Source: Gammaproteobacteria bacterium UBA2965
Lineage (GTDB): Bacteria; Pseudomonadota; Gammaproteobacteria; Pseudomonadales; Azotimanducaceae
NCBI GenBank assembly: GCA_002348385.1
Contig: DEBD01000002.1
Span: forward strand, 84,255 to 148,254
Direction of reading: 5' to 3'
DNA: 64,000 nt
Below the pieces are notes generated by a model. That model was not told the DNA's origin. It made no database searches and saw only the letters and a list, made by a program, of their open reading frames with translations. The number at the start of each line of letters is the position of its first letter. Positions within the stretch are counted from its first letter, which is position 1. Shown here piece by piece: positions 25,736 through 34,351 of this stretch. The position numbers and the translations under genes were made by a program.

Positions 25736-26158
25736 TCAGGCCGCGGGCAAGCGGATGCTAGCAGTACCTTCCAGGAGGCGGCCTTTGCGGTCGCCCTCGC
25801 CCTCGAAGTACAACCAGATATCGCAGTCGGCCAAGCGCTGGCCATCTTCCTCACGCAGCGCTGTCACCACCCCCTGGGCAATCACATGATCCTCATCAAG
25901 CACTACCTGAGGGAAGCGCATGACCAGACGGCGAATGCAGTAGGGTCCAGCCCATTCGTGCAGCATGTTGACCATGTAGGACAGACCGAGCGGACCCTGG
26001 TTGATGGTACGGTCTCCATAGCCCAGCTTGGCAACGGTTTTCCGGTCCCAATGCACGGGATTGGGGTCGCGGAGTATGGCGGCCATGGTGCGCATGCGCT
26101 CAGGGGCTACCCGGGGCATGTCCCAATCCGGAATCGCATCGCCTACGTTAACTTGCAT
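25736..26158 (-). CDS. MaoC-like enoyl-CoA hydratase, catalytic half
   Basis: 140 residues, a single hotdog domain. The hydratase-2 motif is present: RDPNPVHWD (about residues 30-38) with the catalytic Asp and His, followed by KLGYGDRTINQGPLG. Hydratase 2 adds water to a 2-enoyl-CoA to give an R-3-hydroxyacyl-CoA. The gene overlaps the preceding hotdog gene by 11 bp, which suggests the two polypeptides form a hetero-oligomer, as in the split steroid side-chain hydratase ChsH1/ChsH2 of actinobacteria. GGAGGAG precedes the ATG at 26158. Confidence 0.85.
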   Translation of the reverse strand: MQVNVGDAIPDWDMPRVAPERMRTMAAILRDPNPVHWDRKTVAKLGYGDRTINQGPLGLSYMVNMLHEWAGPYCIRRLVMRFPQVVLDEDHVIAQGVVTALREEDGQRLADCDIWLYFEGEGDRKGRLLEGTASIRLPAA

Positions 26159-26597
26159 TGCCGCTCCTCCCGTAGGTCCATGTAATCGTGCTGCGCGCTA
26201 CCAACTCGCCATCGGCCTTGGCGACGTCGAACTGAAACTGAATCCGGTCGAACACCCGGTTCTCGTCACCACGCCGGTCAGCTTCGGTCACTCGGGCGGA
26301 GATGGCGTAGGTTACCTCTTCCAGAATCGGCGCGAAGAACTCCCAGTCGTAGCTCTCGATACCGATGGAGAAATCCGACTCCGCCTGCCCCAACGCGAAC
26401 ATCTCACCAATGCTCGTGTTGGCGCCAATGATGGGCATGTGAAACATCACCACGGGGTGCACCATCCCGCCTGGCAGCAATTCGGCCCCCGTGCACTCCG
26501 TGAGCAGAAAGTTCTCCCAGTGGGCAACCGTGTATTCCCCACCCGGAAACTCGTAGCCAACCAAGGCCTCTATCTCCGCAGCGTCTGGCATGGCCAT
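26148..26597 (-). CDS. MaoC-like / FAS1-type dehydratase domain protein, partner half
   Basis: 149 residues from the ATG at 26597, which has AGGAGG 7 bases upstream; Met at 26591 is a close alternative. The sequence YEFPGGEYTVAHWENFLLTECTG and the later strand EFFAPILEEVTYAISARVTEADRR resemble the N-terminal hotdog of FAS1-type dehydratases. The D-x-N-P-x-H catalytic motif is missing, so this is likely the substrate-binding, non-catalytic partner. It overlaps the catalytic half by 11 bp. The fold is inferred from the sequence pattern only. Confidence 0.72.
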   Translation of the reverse strand: MAMPDAAEIEALVGYEFPGGEYTVAHWENFLLTECTGAELLPGGMVHPVVMFHMPIIGANTSIGEMFALGQAESDFSIGIESYDWEFFAPILEEVTYAISARVTEADRRGDENRVFDRIQFQFDVAKADGELVARSTITWTYGRSGNAS

Positions 26598-26682
26598 GGC
26601 GCATCCTCCTTTTGCCTGAGCCATCCCAAGCTTAGAGCATCCCGCAAGCGGCAACTAGCTGCGAGCAGGCATCGCCATCGGG

Positions 26683-27687
26683 TCAGGGCTTCACCATCAG
26701 CTTGCCCGTATGGCCACCACTGAACAGCGTGAGCAAGGCCTCGGGAAATCCGTCTATACCCTCAACCACATGCTCACGAAGATGAAACTGGCCGGATACC
26801 AGCCACTCGGTAAGCTCCCGCTCGGCCTGAGGGAACACGGCGCTGTGATAGTCCACCGTGAATCCACGCATGCTGGAGTTGCGCTCCGCCAGGCGCAGAT
26901 ACAGGCTCGGGCCGCGCACGTTGTCCATGCGCTGATACTGCGAGATGGCGCCGCAGATAACGACTCGCGACGCTGGAGCCAGGTTATCGAGCACGGTATC
27001 CAACAGCTCACCGCCCACATTGTCGAAATATACGTTCACGCCGTTGGGGGCGAGCTCCGCCAGCCGGGCCGCCACATCCTCGTTTTTGTAATCGATACCG
27101 GCCTCGCAGCCGAGTTCCTCCTCCAGGTATTTCACCTTGTCGGGGGCGCCGGCGATACCTATCACCCGAGCACCCCGTATGCGCGCGATCTCGCAAGCCA
27201 CGGAGCCAACCGCACCCCCCGCGGCGGAAACCACCACGGTGTCGCCTGCGCTGACCTCGCCGACCGTCACCATACCCACATAGGCGGTGAGACCCGTGGT
27301 AAGGCCCAGCACCCCGACGTAGGTCTGCGCAGGCACCTGGCTGGTGTCGAGCTTGCGGAACATGGCCGCGGGCGCCACCAAGTGCGTCTGCGCGCCCATG
27401 GGTCCGAACACTTCGTCGCCCGCCGCCAGATCGTCGCTGGCGCTGGCCACCACGCGACCCACGCCTAGCGCGGTAATGGGTTGGCCGATGGGTGCCGTGC
27501 CGTGCAGTCCCCCACCATCAAGCGTAGTGGTGATGAAGGCATCAATGGATAGATGTCCCACTTCCACCAGTACCTGGCCCGGTCCCGGCTCGCCCAGCGT
27601 GTCATCCACCACAGCGAAGCAATCCTGGCTGACCATGCCCTCCGGCCGCTTTGCCAGCACCGCCTTACGAATCGCTATTTCCGCCAT
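26683..27687 (-). CDS. Zinc-free MDR-family NADP-dependent oxidoreductase
   Basis: 334 residues. The cofactor-binding sequence VVSAAGGAVGSVACEIARIRGARVIGIAG (A-x-x-G-x-V-G) at about 148-176 and DYKNEDVA identify the leukotriene B4 12-hydroxydehydrogenase / alkenal reductase group. FDNVGGELLDTVLDNL at about 224 is also typical. It lacks the Zn ligands of alcohol dehydrogenases. It reduces the C=C bond of an enone or enal using NADPH. It heads the eight-gene minus-strand run and is divergent from the SnoaL-like gene at 27850. GAGGA precedes the ATG. Confidence 0.88.
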   Translation of the reverse strand: MAEIAIRKAVLAKRPEGMVSQDCFAVVDDTLGEPGPGQVLVEVGHLSIDAFITTTLDGGGLHGTAPIGQPITALGVGRVVASASDDLAAGDEVFGPMGAQTHLVAPAAMFRKLDTSQVPAQTYVGVLGLTTGLTAYVGMVTVGEVSAGDTVVVSAAGGAVGSVACEIARIRGARVIGIAGAPDKVKYLEEELGCEAGIDYKNEDVAARLAELAPNGVNVYFDNVGGELLDTVLDNLAPASRVVICGAISQYQRMDNVRGPSLYLRLAERNSSMRGFTVDYHSAVFPQAERELTEWLVSGQFHLREHVVEGIDGFPEALLTLFSGGHTGKLMVKP

Positions 27688-27849
27688 TTCGCGTCCTCAT
27701 CCGTTACGTCCCGCCAAACGTGCCAGCGCCGCGGCGGACACGCCCCAAAAAAGGGCGCACATTCAAACCAACCAACGAATTACAGTCAACTACAACGGTT
27801 TTCTCGCCATCCCTGGCCCGGTAAGATCAAATCTCACGAGAGGAACGCA

Positions 27850-28401
27850 ATGAACAAGATCGAACCCCACCAGAGTTGGCTGCCGCTGGAAGAACGCGCG
27901 GCCAAAGAAACCAACCCTCGCCACAAGAAGCTGCTCACCGAGGTGCGCGACCACATGGAGCATGAGATCAAGGGCGAGCTGGAACCCCTGATGGCGACCC
28001 TAACCGAAGAGCCCATCTACCATTTCTGGGGCGACAACCCGAACATCATCCAAGGCTACGATGCCGTGAAGGGCTTTTATCAGGCCATGATGTCGGTAGG
28101 CGGCCAGCAGTTCGAGGTGGTGGTGGAACGGATCGTGGTAGACGACGGCGCCGTGATCACCGAGGGCCAGGTCAAGAACGTGCAGAAGGGCGCCAACCTG
28201 AAAGCAATGGGTGTAGAAGAGGTCGAAGGCGCGCCGGTGGAAGACGATGAGCTGTTCGTCACCACCGCGCAGCTGGTGACTGTGTGGCCCGCCGACGAGA
28301 AAGGCAAGCTGGTGGGCGAAGACATCTATTTCGGAGAAAACTCCGCCAACAACATCGAGCGGATCACCCGCGACGAGATACCCGACTACTATCAGATCTA
28401 G
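27850..28401 (+). CDS. NTF2/SnoaL-like fold protein
   Basis: 183 residues, acidic and soluble. The internal pattern HFWGDNPNIIQGYDAVKGFYQAMMSVGGQQFEVVVERIVVDDGAVITEGQV resembles the cone-shaped NTF2/SnoaL fold used by polyketide cyclases, ketosteroid isomerases and limonene-epoxide-hydrolase-like proteins, though longer than usual. The C-terminus YFGENSANNIERITRDEIPDYY is conserved-looking. Fold and function are inferred. The start is supported by GAGAGGAACGCA just before the ATG. It is divergent from the catabolic run and may share its promoter region. Confidence 0.65.
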   Translation: MNKIEPHQSWLPLEERAAKETNPRHKKLLTEVRDHMEHEIKGELEPLMATLTEEPIYHFWGDNPNIIQGYDAVKGFYQAMMSVGGQQFEVVVERIVVDDGAVITEGQVKNVQKGANLKAMGVEEVEGAPVEDDELFVTTAQLVTVWPADEKGKLVGEDIYFGENSANNIERITRDEIPDYYQI

Positions 28402-28444
28402 AGCGCGCCCACTAAATCGGCTGCGCTAAGGTCGGCCAACCAAT

Positions 28445-30148
28445 TCAGTCGTGAACCGCCGCCCCCGCATCAGGGCGGCGCCGATCCACGCCGCCCTCCA
28501 GGGCACCCTCTTCATTCACCACGATCACGTAAGCACGGCCCTGCGCTGTGCGTTCAGCCACCACATGGCCGCGAGCCCGCAGCAGTTCTAGCGTGTCCGG
28601 TGAGAATCCGTTGCGCTCCACATACACCTGATCGGGCATCCACTGATGGTGATAGCGCCCGGCATCCACGGCAGCTTGAGCATTCAGCCCGAAATCCACC
28701 ACATTGACGATGGTCTGCAGTACGGTGTTGATAATGGTGCGCCCTCCGGGAGAGCCGGTGACCATCAAAAGCTCACCGTCGCGCTCGACAATGGTGGGGC
28801 TCATGCTAGACAGCATGCGCTTGCCGGGCTGGGCCAGGTTAGGCTCCGTACCAATGAGCCCCCGGCGGGAAGTGAGCCCCGGCGCTGCATTGAAATCGCC
28901 CATTTCGTTGTTCAGCAAAAACCCACCACCAGGCACTACGATCCCCGACCCGTAGCCCCATTCCAGCGTATAGGTCAACGAGACCGCATTGCGATCCTTG
29001 TCTACCACCGACAGGTGAGTGGTTTCCTCACTCTCTAAAGGCCAGGTGAAGCCTTCTGTGGCCGAGGTCGAGGCGGCGTCCAAAGCGATCTGGTCGCGCA
29101 GCTTTTCCGCATAGGGTTTGCCGGTCAGTCGGGCCAAAGGTATATCTGGATTGAAATCCGAATCCCCGAGATGGCGCGCACGGTCCTCATAAGCACGGCG
29201 CATGGCCTCGATGGAGACATGCATCGCCGCCGCCGACCCGAACCCGTGTGCCGACATCTCATAGCCTTCCAGGATGTTCAGCATCTGCACTAATGCCACG
29301 CCACCGGAACTGGGCGGCGGCATGGAGATCACGCCGACCCCCCTATAGTCGCCTCGTATAGGCACACGCTTCACCGGTCGATAGCCAGCCAGATCGTCCA
29401 GGGTGATGAGTCCTCCGCCACGCCGCATCTCTGCAACGATCAGTTCCGCCGTAACCCCGCGGTAGAAACCATCCGGGCCCCGCGCGGCGATGCGGCGCAG
29501 CGTTCTCGCCAGATCCGGCTGGCGCAGCTTGGTACCGGCCTGCAGCGGTTCGCCATCGTCGGAAAACTGAGCCATGGTAGCGGGATAGGGGGCAAACCGG
29601 GGCAGCGCGGACGCCAGCGATGCGCCCAGACCGTGGGTAACAGTGAAGCCGTCGGCGGCCAGTCTGATCGCCGGCTTAAGCAATGTGCTCCAGCGCACCG
29701 TGCCGTGCTCACGCCAGGCCTGATGTAATCCGGCCACCGTGCCCGGCACTCCAACAGCAGCATGGCTCATGTGATGCTTGCGGAAGTCGTAATCACCCTC
29801 CACCAGCCACATGTTCGGGTGAGACGCTGCGGGTGCCGTCTCACGGAAGTCGAAGGCCTCCGGCTCACCCTGATCAGGACGGAATACCAGGAAGCCACCC
29901 CCACCGATGTTGCCGGCGGTGGGATGCACCACCGCCAGCGCAAACGCGGTTGCCACCGCCGCATCCACCGCATTGCCGCCGCGACGCAGAACTTGCGCGC
30001 CAACTTCGGAAGCAATGGCGTTCGCCGAGACCACCATTCCCTTGTTGGCCCGAATCGGCGCATTGGCCGCTAGAGCGGTCTGGCAAGCCAGAAAGGCAAA
30101 AAACAAAACAGCCAATGCTTTGCATGTTGGCTTGGCACGACTTCGCAT
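28445..30148 (-). CDS. ggt: Gamma-glutamyltransferase
   Basis: 567-residue precursor with a signal peptide (ALAVLFFAFLACQTALA). The large subunit begins NAPIRANKGMVVSANAIASEVG. Autocleavage occurs before the Thr in EETTHLSVVDKDRNAVSLTYTLE (about residue 373), making the N-terminal nucleophile of the small subunit, and the GSPGGRTIINTV oxyanion segment follows at about 460. It hydrolyses or transfers the gamma-glutamyl group of glutathione and related compounds in the periplasm. The start at 30148 is supported by AGGATCC; longer options lack a site. Single gene, unlinked to gshA. Confidence 0.92.
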   Translation of the reverse strand: MRSRAKPTCKALAVLFFAFLACQTALAANAPIRANKGMVVSANAIASEVGAQVLRRGGNAVDAAVATAFALAVVHPTAGNIGGGGFLVFRPDQGEPEAFDFRETAPAASHPNMWLVEGDYDFRKHHMSHAAVGVPGTVAGLHQAWREHGTVRWSTLLKPAIRLAADGFTVTHGLGASLASALPRFAPYPATMAQFSDDGEPLQAGTKLRQPDLARTLRRIAARGPDGFYRGVTAELIVAEMRRGGGLITLDDLAGYRPVKRVPIRGDYRGVGVISMPPPSSGGVALVQMLNILEGYEMSAHGFGSAAAMHVSIEAMRRAYEDRARHLGDSDFNPDIPLARLTGKPYAEKLRDQIALDAASTSATEGFTWPLESEETTHLSVVDKDRNAVSLTYTLEWGYGSGIVVPGGGFLLNNEMGDFNAAPGLTSRRGLIGTEPNLAQPGKRMLSSMSPTIVERDGELLMVTGSPGGRTIINTVLQTIVNVVDFGLNAQAAVDAGRYHHQWMPDQVYVERNGFSPDTLELLRARGHVVAERTAQGRAYVIVVNEEGALEGGVDRRRPDAGAAVHD

Positions 30149-30266
30149 AGAGGATCCTAAAGTTGCCTTGCATTCGAGGTTGGCAATACTCATCAGGCCG
30201 ATGGGCGAATGCAAGGATGTTCTGTGCTAGCGTGCAGCGATCTGCGCTGTGTCAGGGACCACAACA

Positions 30267-31115
30267 ATGAATATCGGACTATCCAGCTTTCCCACGGACT
30301 ACTCCATGTCGGCGACGGCGCTCGGCCGCACCGCGGAGGAGCGAGGCTTCGAGTCGCTGTTCGTGGTCGAGCATACCCACATCCCGGCATCGCGGCGCAC
30401 GCCCTATGCGCTGGGGGGCGATCTTCCGAGCATCTACTGGGAGAGCTATGAGCCGTTCACGTACCTCGCCCAGGTAGCCGCCGTCACGGAGAATCTGCAG
30501 ATCGGAACCGGCATCTGCCTGGTCCCGGAGCATCACCCCATCGCTCTGGCCAAGCGGGTGGCTTCACTGGATTCCCTGTCCGGAGGACGCTTTCTGTTTG
30601 GCGTCGGCGCCGGCTGGAACGCCGAAGAACTGGAGAATCACGGCGTGGAATTTGGAGATCGCTGGAAAGTGCTGCGCGAACACGTGCTGGCCATGAAGCA
30701 ATGCTGGACCGAAAAAGACGCGGAGTATCACGGCGAGTTCGTGGACTTCGATCCCGTTTGGGTAGAACCCAAGCCCGTTCGCAAGCCGCACCCACCCATC
30801 CTCATCGGCGCGTCTTCCAAATGGGCCATCGAGCGCATCGTGGAGTACGCCGACGGCTGGCTGCCCATTCTGGCGCCAGATTTCGATGAGCGCCTGGCAC
30901 AGTTGAACCAGCTGTGCGAGGAGCAGGGACGCGACCCAGCGGAGATCGAGATCACCGTATTCGGCAACGCGGAAAACCCCGAGGTGCTGGCGGAGTTGGC
31001 GGAGAAAGGCGTGAACCGATTGGTCCTCGGCTTGCCCACGGTTGGAGAGGACCAAGCCCTAAAGGTGATGGACGGTTACACTCAGACCCTGGAATGGGCG
31101 CAGCAGTTGGGCTGA
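30267..31115 (+). CDS. Luciferase-like (LLM) flavin/F420-dependent oxidoreductase
   Basis: 282 residues, a TIM-barrel LLM-class enzyme. It starts MNIGLSSFPTDYSMSATALGRTAEERGF, with EHTHIPASRR and the barrel strands ENLQIGTGICLVPEHHPIALAKRVASLD and GGRFLFGVGAGWNAEELENHG. The KPVRKPHPPILIGASS segment is very typical of the class, and many such proteins are annotated F420-dependent. In this gammaproteobacterium FMN is also possible. Reaction unknown. AGGGA precedes the chosen ATG; a codon at 30249 is an alternative. It is divergent from ggt. Confidence 0.82.
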   Translation: MNIGLSSFPTDYSMSATALGRTAEERGFESLFVVEHTHIPASRRTPYALGGDLPSIYWESYEPFTYLAQVAAVTENLQIGTGICLVPEHHPIALAKRVASLDSLSGGRFLFGVGAGWNAEELENHGVEFGDRWKVLREHVLAMKQCWTEKDAEYHGEFVDFDPVWVEPKPVRKPHPPILIGASSKWAIERIVEYADGWLPILAPDFDERLAQLNQLCEEQGRDPAEIEITVFGNAENPEVLAELAEKGVNRLVLGLPTVGEDQALKVMDGYTQTLEWAQQLG

Positions 31116-31117
31116 AA

Positions 31118-31711
31118 TCAGCCCACCTTCTGCGCCACGGCGCGGGTCAACGCCACGGTCTGTCCGTCAGGGTCCTGCAGCAGAGACTCTTCCGCGGCGA
31201 TCAGCCGCAACCCGTCGAGCTGGCGCCGCAGTTCTCCCTGCGCCAGCCGGAAGCTCGGATTGCGCGGCCCCGCCACCTGCTCCGAAGTCTGCAGGTGCTC
31301 TTCCACGATGAGGTATCCGCCCGGAGTCAGGCGCTCGGCAAGCGTCTCGAGCAGTGGTGCGTTGACGTAACGGAATAGGGCGATCACCTGATAGCCGTCC
31401 AGCGCTTCCGGCAAGCCTGTATCCAGATCCCAGGCCAGCCAGCTCACCTGGAGCCCCTGATTCGCAGCCAGCTCGGCTCCACGATCGATGGCCTGTTGGG
31501 AAATATCCACCGCATCCACGCGGTAGCCGCTGTCTGCCATGAAGCGCGCATTACGGCCAAGACCACAGGCTACGTCCAAGGCTTTTCCTGGTGGAGCTTG
31601 CGGCAACCAGCGAACCAACCAGGGGCTCGGCGAGGGCCGCCCTTCATAGGCACCCTGGCCGTATCGCTCATCCCACTTGCGCCGGTCCTCGTCGCTCAAG
31701 CGCGCGCCCAC
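31118..31711 (-). CDS. Class I SAM-dependent methyltransferase, TehB-like
   Basis: 197 residues beginning with GTG at 31711. The segment KWDERYGQGAYEGRPSPSPWLVRWL precedes motif I ALDVACGLGRNARFMADSGYRVDAVDIS (about residues 44-71), and VIALFRYVN is at about 109. Such short enzymes include tellurite/thiopurine resistance methyltransferases, and the WDERY start is shared with them. The substrate is not predictable. It converges with the LLM gene with a 2-bp gap. Confidence 0.8.
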   Translation of the reverse strand: MGARLSDEDRRKWDERYGQGAYEGRPSPSPWLVRWLPQAPPGKALDVACGLGRNARFMADSGYRVDAVDISQQAIDRGAELAANQGLQVSWLAWDLDTGLPEALDGYQVIALFRYVNAPLLETLAERLTPGGYLIVEEHLQTSEQVAGPRNPSFRLAQGELRRQLDGLRLIAAEESLLQDPDGQTVALTRAVAQKVG

Positions 31712-31863
31712 CTCTAATCAGTAGACCTAGATCATGCCATTTGCGTACAGCGGCTTCACGCGCCGCGCTAGGCGCAGGATGGACACGTGGGGCTCTTTCG
31801 CGCTTGCGTCCACCGTGGGCCGGGTTAGGCTAGCCGGTTTGCTCGACAACTCTGGGGCAGCAA

Positions 31864-32817
31864 ATGATCTACGACAACATCCTACAAACCATCGGCAACA
31901 CGCCCATCGTCAAGCTCAACCGGACTGGACCGGATGGGATTCAGATCTTCGTCAAGGTCGAGGCATTCAACCCGCTTGCTTCGGTCAAGGACCGGCTCGC
32001 CTACGCCATCGTCAAAGACGCCACGGATTCCGGCGAGTTGGCGCCGGGCCAGACCGTGGTGGAAGCCACCTCGGGCAACACCGGAATCGCGCTGGCTATG
32101 GTCTGTGCGGCCACCGGACACCCGTTCGTGGCGACCATGGCCGAGTCATTCTCTATCGAACGCCGCAAGGTCATGCGCGCCCTGGGCGCCAAGGTGATCC
32201 TCACGCCCGCCGCCGAGCGTGGCAGCGGCATGGTGCGGCGCGCCGAGGAGCTGGCGGCGGAGCATGGCTGGTTTTTCGCCCGCCAGTTCGAAAATCCAGC
32301 CAACCCGGCCTACCACAGAAGCACCACGGGTCCAGAGATCCTGCAGGATTTCGCGGGAGAACGTCTGGACTACTGGGTGACCGGCTGGGGGACCGGCGGC
32401 ACCCTGACCGGCGCCGGGGAGGTGCTAAAAGCCGGGCGCCCCGACATCAAGATCATTGCCGCCGAACCAGAGCAGGCTTCTTTGCTCAGGGGTGAGGAGT
32501 GGAGCCCACACATGATTCAAGGGTGGACTCCCGATTTCGTCCCGGACGTGCTCAACGCGGAAGTGGCCGATCGCATCGTGCCCGTCAATCAGGATGTTGC
32601 TAAGGAGGCGGCACTGGGGCTGGCGCAGAACGAAGGCATATTCGTGGGCGTTTCAGCCGGCGCAAGCCTGGCCGCGGGCCTCGAGGTTGCCGCTGAAGCA
32701 GCGGCCGGGTCGGTAATTCTGGTCATGTTGCCCGATACGGGTGAGCGCTACTTGTCGACCTTCATGTTCGAAGGCATCAACGAAGGCAGCGACGACGACT
32801 GGCTGCAAACCTTGTAG
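31864..32817 (+). CDS. cysK: Cysteine synthase (O-acetylserine sulfhydrylase)
   Basis: 317 residues of PLP-dependent fold type II. The PLP Lys is in NPLASVKDRLA (about residue 42), the substrate loop in EATSGNTGIALA (about 69) and the phosphate loop in GWGTGGTLTGAGE (about 175). GITPPYV-type C-terminal features are replaced by LPDTGERYLST (about 297), normal in CysK. It makes cysteine from O-acetylserine and sulfide in the cytosol. GGGG sits 8 bases before the ATG. A related cystathionine beta-synthase-like role is not excluded, but the length and motifs favour CysK. Confidence 0.9.
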   Translation: MIYDNILQTIGNTPIVKLNRTGPDGIQIFVKVEAFNPLASVKDRLAYAIVKDATDSGELAPGQTVVEATSGNTGIALAMVCAATGHPFVATMAESFSIERRKVMRALGAKVILTPAAERGSGMVRRAEELAAEHGWFFARQFENPANPAYHRSTTGPEILQDFAGERLDYWVTGWGTGGTLTGAGEVLKAGRPDIKIIAAEPEQASLLRGEEWSPHMIQGWTPDFVPDVLNAEVADRIVPVNQDVAKEAALGLAQNEGIFVGVSAGASLAAGLEVAAEAAAGSVILVMLPDTGERYLSTFMFEGINEGSDDDWLQTL

Positions 32818-32848
32818 CGCGCCATCAAACCATCTGTATGTAAACTCG

Positions 32849-33829
32849 TTAACGCTTCGCAAGCGCGCGCACCTGGGCGCGCACGTCGTCGACACTGAAC
32901 GATCCCACCGGTAGCCCCTCGTGCAACATACGTCGCACCAGGTGCTGACACAGCTCATTTACCGGCGTGGGCACGCCGCAAAGACGCCCCAGCTGTACCA
33001 CCTCACCGTTGAGGTAGTCCGTCTCAATGTTCCCGGTTCCGCGGCTGAGGCTCTGCCACGTGGAACCCCCGAAGCGCTCCTGCCCCGGCAGCGTGGCGAA
33101 CGTATAAATTTCCCGCCCGCCACCTTGCGCCTCAATGGGCTCCCCGCAATCGATCCCCGCGGCGTCAAAGCACGCCCGGGCCTCGGCATGCAGTTGGGCC
33201 ACCAGATCTTCGGTGTCGGCGTAGGTGTCCGTAGCAGCCTCCAGCGCGTTGGCCAGATTGAGCAGAAGCTTCGCGTATTTCTTGCGCATGATGTTGGGGT
33301 CGGGATCCGCCACGAAACCGCTACCCGCCAGCGCCTGGGTCAGCCGCTCGACCCGCTCATCGACACCCCGGGGAAAGCGCCCCGCGTCCAGTAAGCCGCT
33401 GGCTCCCTCGCCGAAGCTAAACACCTCACCGGGCATCATGTGCATGGCCGGCAGGTTGATCAGCATGCCATATACGTTGGCAAAGCAGCGCAGGGCCACG
33501 CGCTCGTTCGCCACCGAATTCTGCGCGCAAATCACACTGGTCTGCGCGGGCGCGCATTCCGCCAGCGCGGCGACGGCAGCGTGGGTATGCTGGGATTTCA
33601 TGGCAAGCAGCACCATGTCGTCTTCCCGCCAGGTGACTTCAGCGGGGTGCATCACAGTGTCAAGCCGCAGCCGATGTTCGCCTTCCGGCGCTACGAAGCG
33701 CATCCCTTCAGAGCGCAGCGTCGCGCCATGGTCGCCCCGGGCAATGAGCAACACCTCGTGTCCTGCAAGCGACAGTCTGGCAGCAATGGTTCCCCCCACC
33801 GCGCCAGGGCCATAAATGACGAACCTCAT
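32849..33829 (-). CDS. panE: 2-dehydropantoate 2-reductase family protein (PanE/ApbA)
   Basis: 326 residues. The NADP-binding start MRFVIYGPGAVGGTIAARL (G-x-G-x-x-G) is followed by LLIARGDH. The conserved Lys of the active site is in IMRKKYAKLLLNLANALEA (about residue 180), and the C-terminal helical domain has WQSLSRGTGNIETDYLNGEVVQLGR. It would reduce ketopantoate to pantoate for coenzyme A; panE paralogues with other substrates are common, so the physiological role is not certain. A short upstream ORF overlaps its start codon (33826-33855). Confidence 0.82.
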   Translation of the reverse strand: MRFVIYGPGAVGGTIAARLSLAGHEVLLIARGDHGATLRSEGMRFVAPEGEHRLRLDTVMHPAEVTWREDDMVLLAMKSQHTHAAVAALAECAPAQTSVICAQNSVANERVALRCFANVYGMLINLPAMHMMPGEVFSFGEGASGLLDAGRFPRGVDERVERLTQALAGSGFVADPDPNIMRKKYAKLLLNLANALEAATDTYADTEDLVAQLHAEARACFDAAGIDCGEPIEAQGGGREIYTFATLPGQERFGGSTWQSLSRGTGNIETDYLNGEVVQLGRLCGVPTPVNELCQHLVRRMLHEGLPVGSFSVDDVRAQVRALAKR

Positions 33830-33855
33830 GAGCGGCTTCCTGTGAATGTCATCAT
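33826..33855 (-). promoter_or_regulatory. Nine-codon leader ORF overlapping the panE start
   Basis: ATG at 33855 reads MMTFTGSRS and stops at TGA (33828-33826), which overlaps the panE ATG (33829-33827) as ATGA. The 11-base sequence TTCACAGGAAG occurs twice, at 33869-33859 and 33846-33836, 23 bases apart. One copy gives the leader its ribosome site and the other gives panE its own. This arrangement suggests translational coupling or a duplicated ribosome site. Confidence 0.5.
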
Positions 33856-33943
33856 TGCCTTCCTGTGAAAGTGCTAGCAGCGCACATTATTGCGCCACCT
33901 GCTCCACTAGTATCGATCAAGCACCTGCCTGGAAGGAACTCGT

Positions 33944-34351
33944 ATGCCCGCCAGCTACCACATCAACGAAAATGACGGGCTCATCACCCTGACCGTGACC
34001 GGCCGAGTCAATATGGCCGACGTGCACGCGGCTGCAGGCGCGCTCATCGGCGACCCGGAGTACGATCCGTCGCTTCCCCAGCTCATGGACCTGCGCGGCA
34101 TGGAGCTGGACCCGCCTAACGAGGAGAGCCAAAAGCCGTTTTCCCGATTCGTATTGCGCAGTTACGCACCGAGTAGCAGAGCGTGTATCGCCATGGTCAT
34201 CGACCCGGAATTGGATGCGCAAACCTGCGCCGGCGCGTACTGGGTATCGTGCGCAGTTGGCAACAGCGAGCTGTTCGACAACTACGAGCTGGCGCTTAAG
34301 TGGCTGGTGAAAAAGGAATTTTCCACAGCGGTCCAGGCGAGTGGCTGCTAG
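33944..34351 (+). CDS. Small STAS/SpoIIAA-like protein of unknown function
   Basis: 135 residues, soluble. The pattern YHINENDGLITLTVTGRVNMADVHAAAGALIGDP, then PQLMDLRGMEL and later ACIAMVIDPELD resembles small SpoIIAA/STAS-like domains in which a beta strand, helix and 'DLRG' turn alternate. No phosphorylatable Ser can be named with confidence. It ends convergent with a 41-residue membrane protein ORF, overlapping by 4 bases. Role unknown. Confidence 0.65.
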   Translation: MPASYHINENDGLITLTVTGRVNMADVHAAAGALIGDPEYDPSLPQLMDLRGMELDPPNEESQKPFSRFVLRSYAPSSRACIAMVIDPELDAQTCAGAYWVSCAVGNSELFDNYELALKWLVKKEFSTAVQASGC

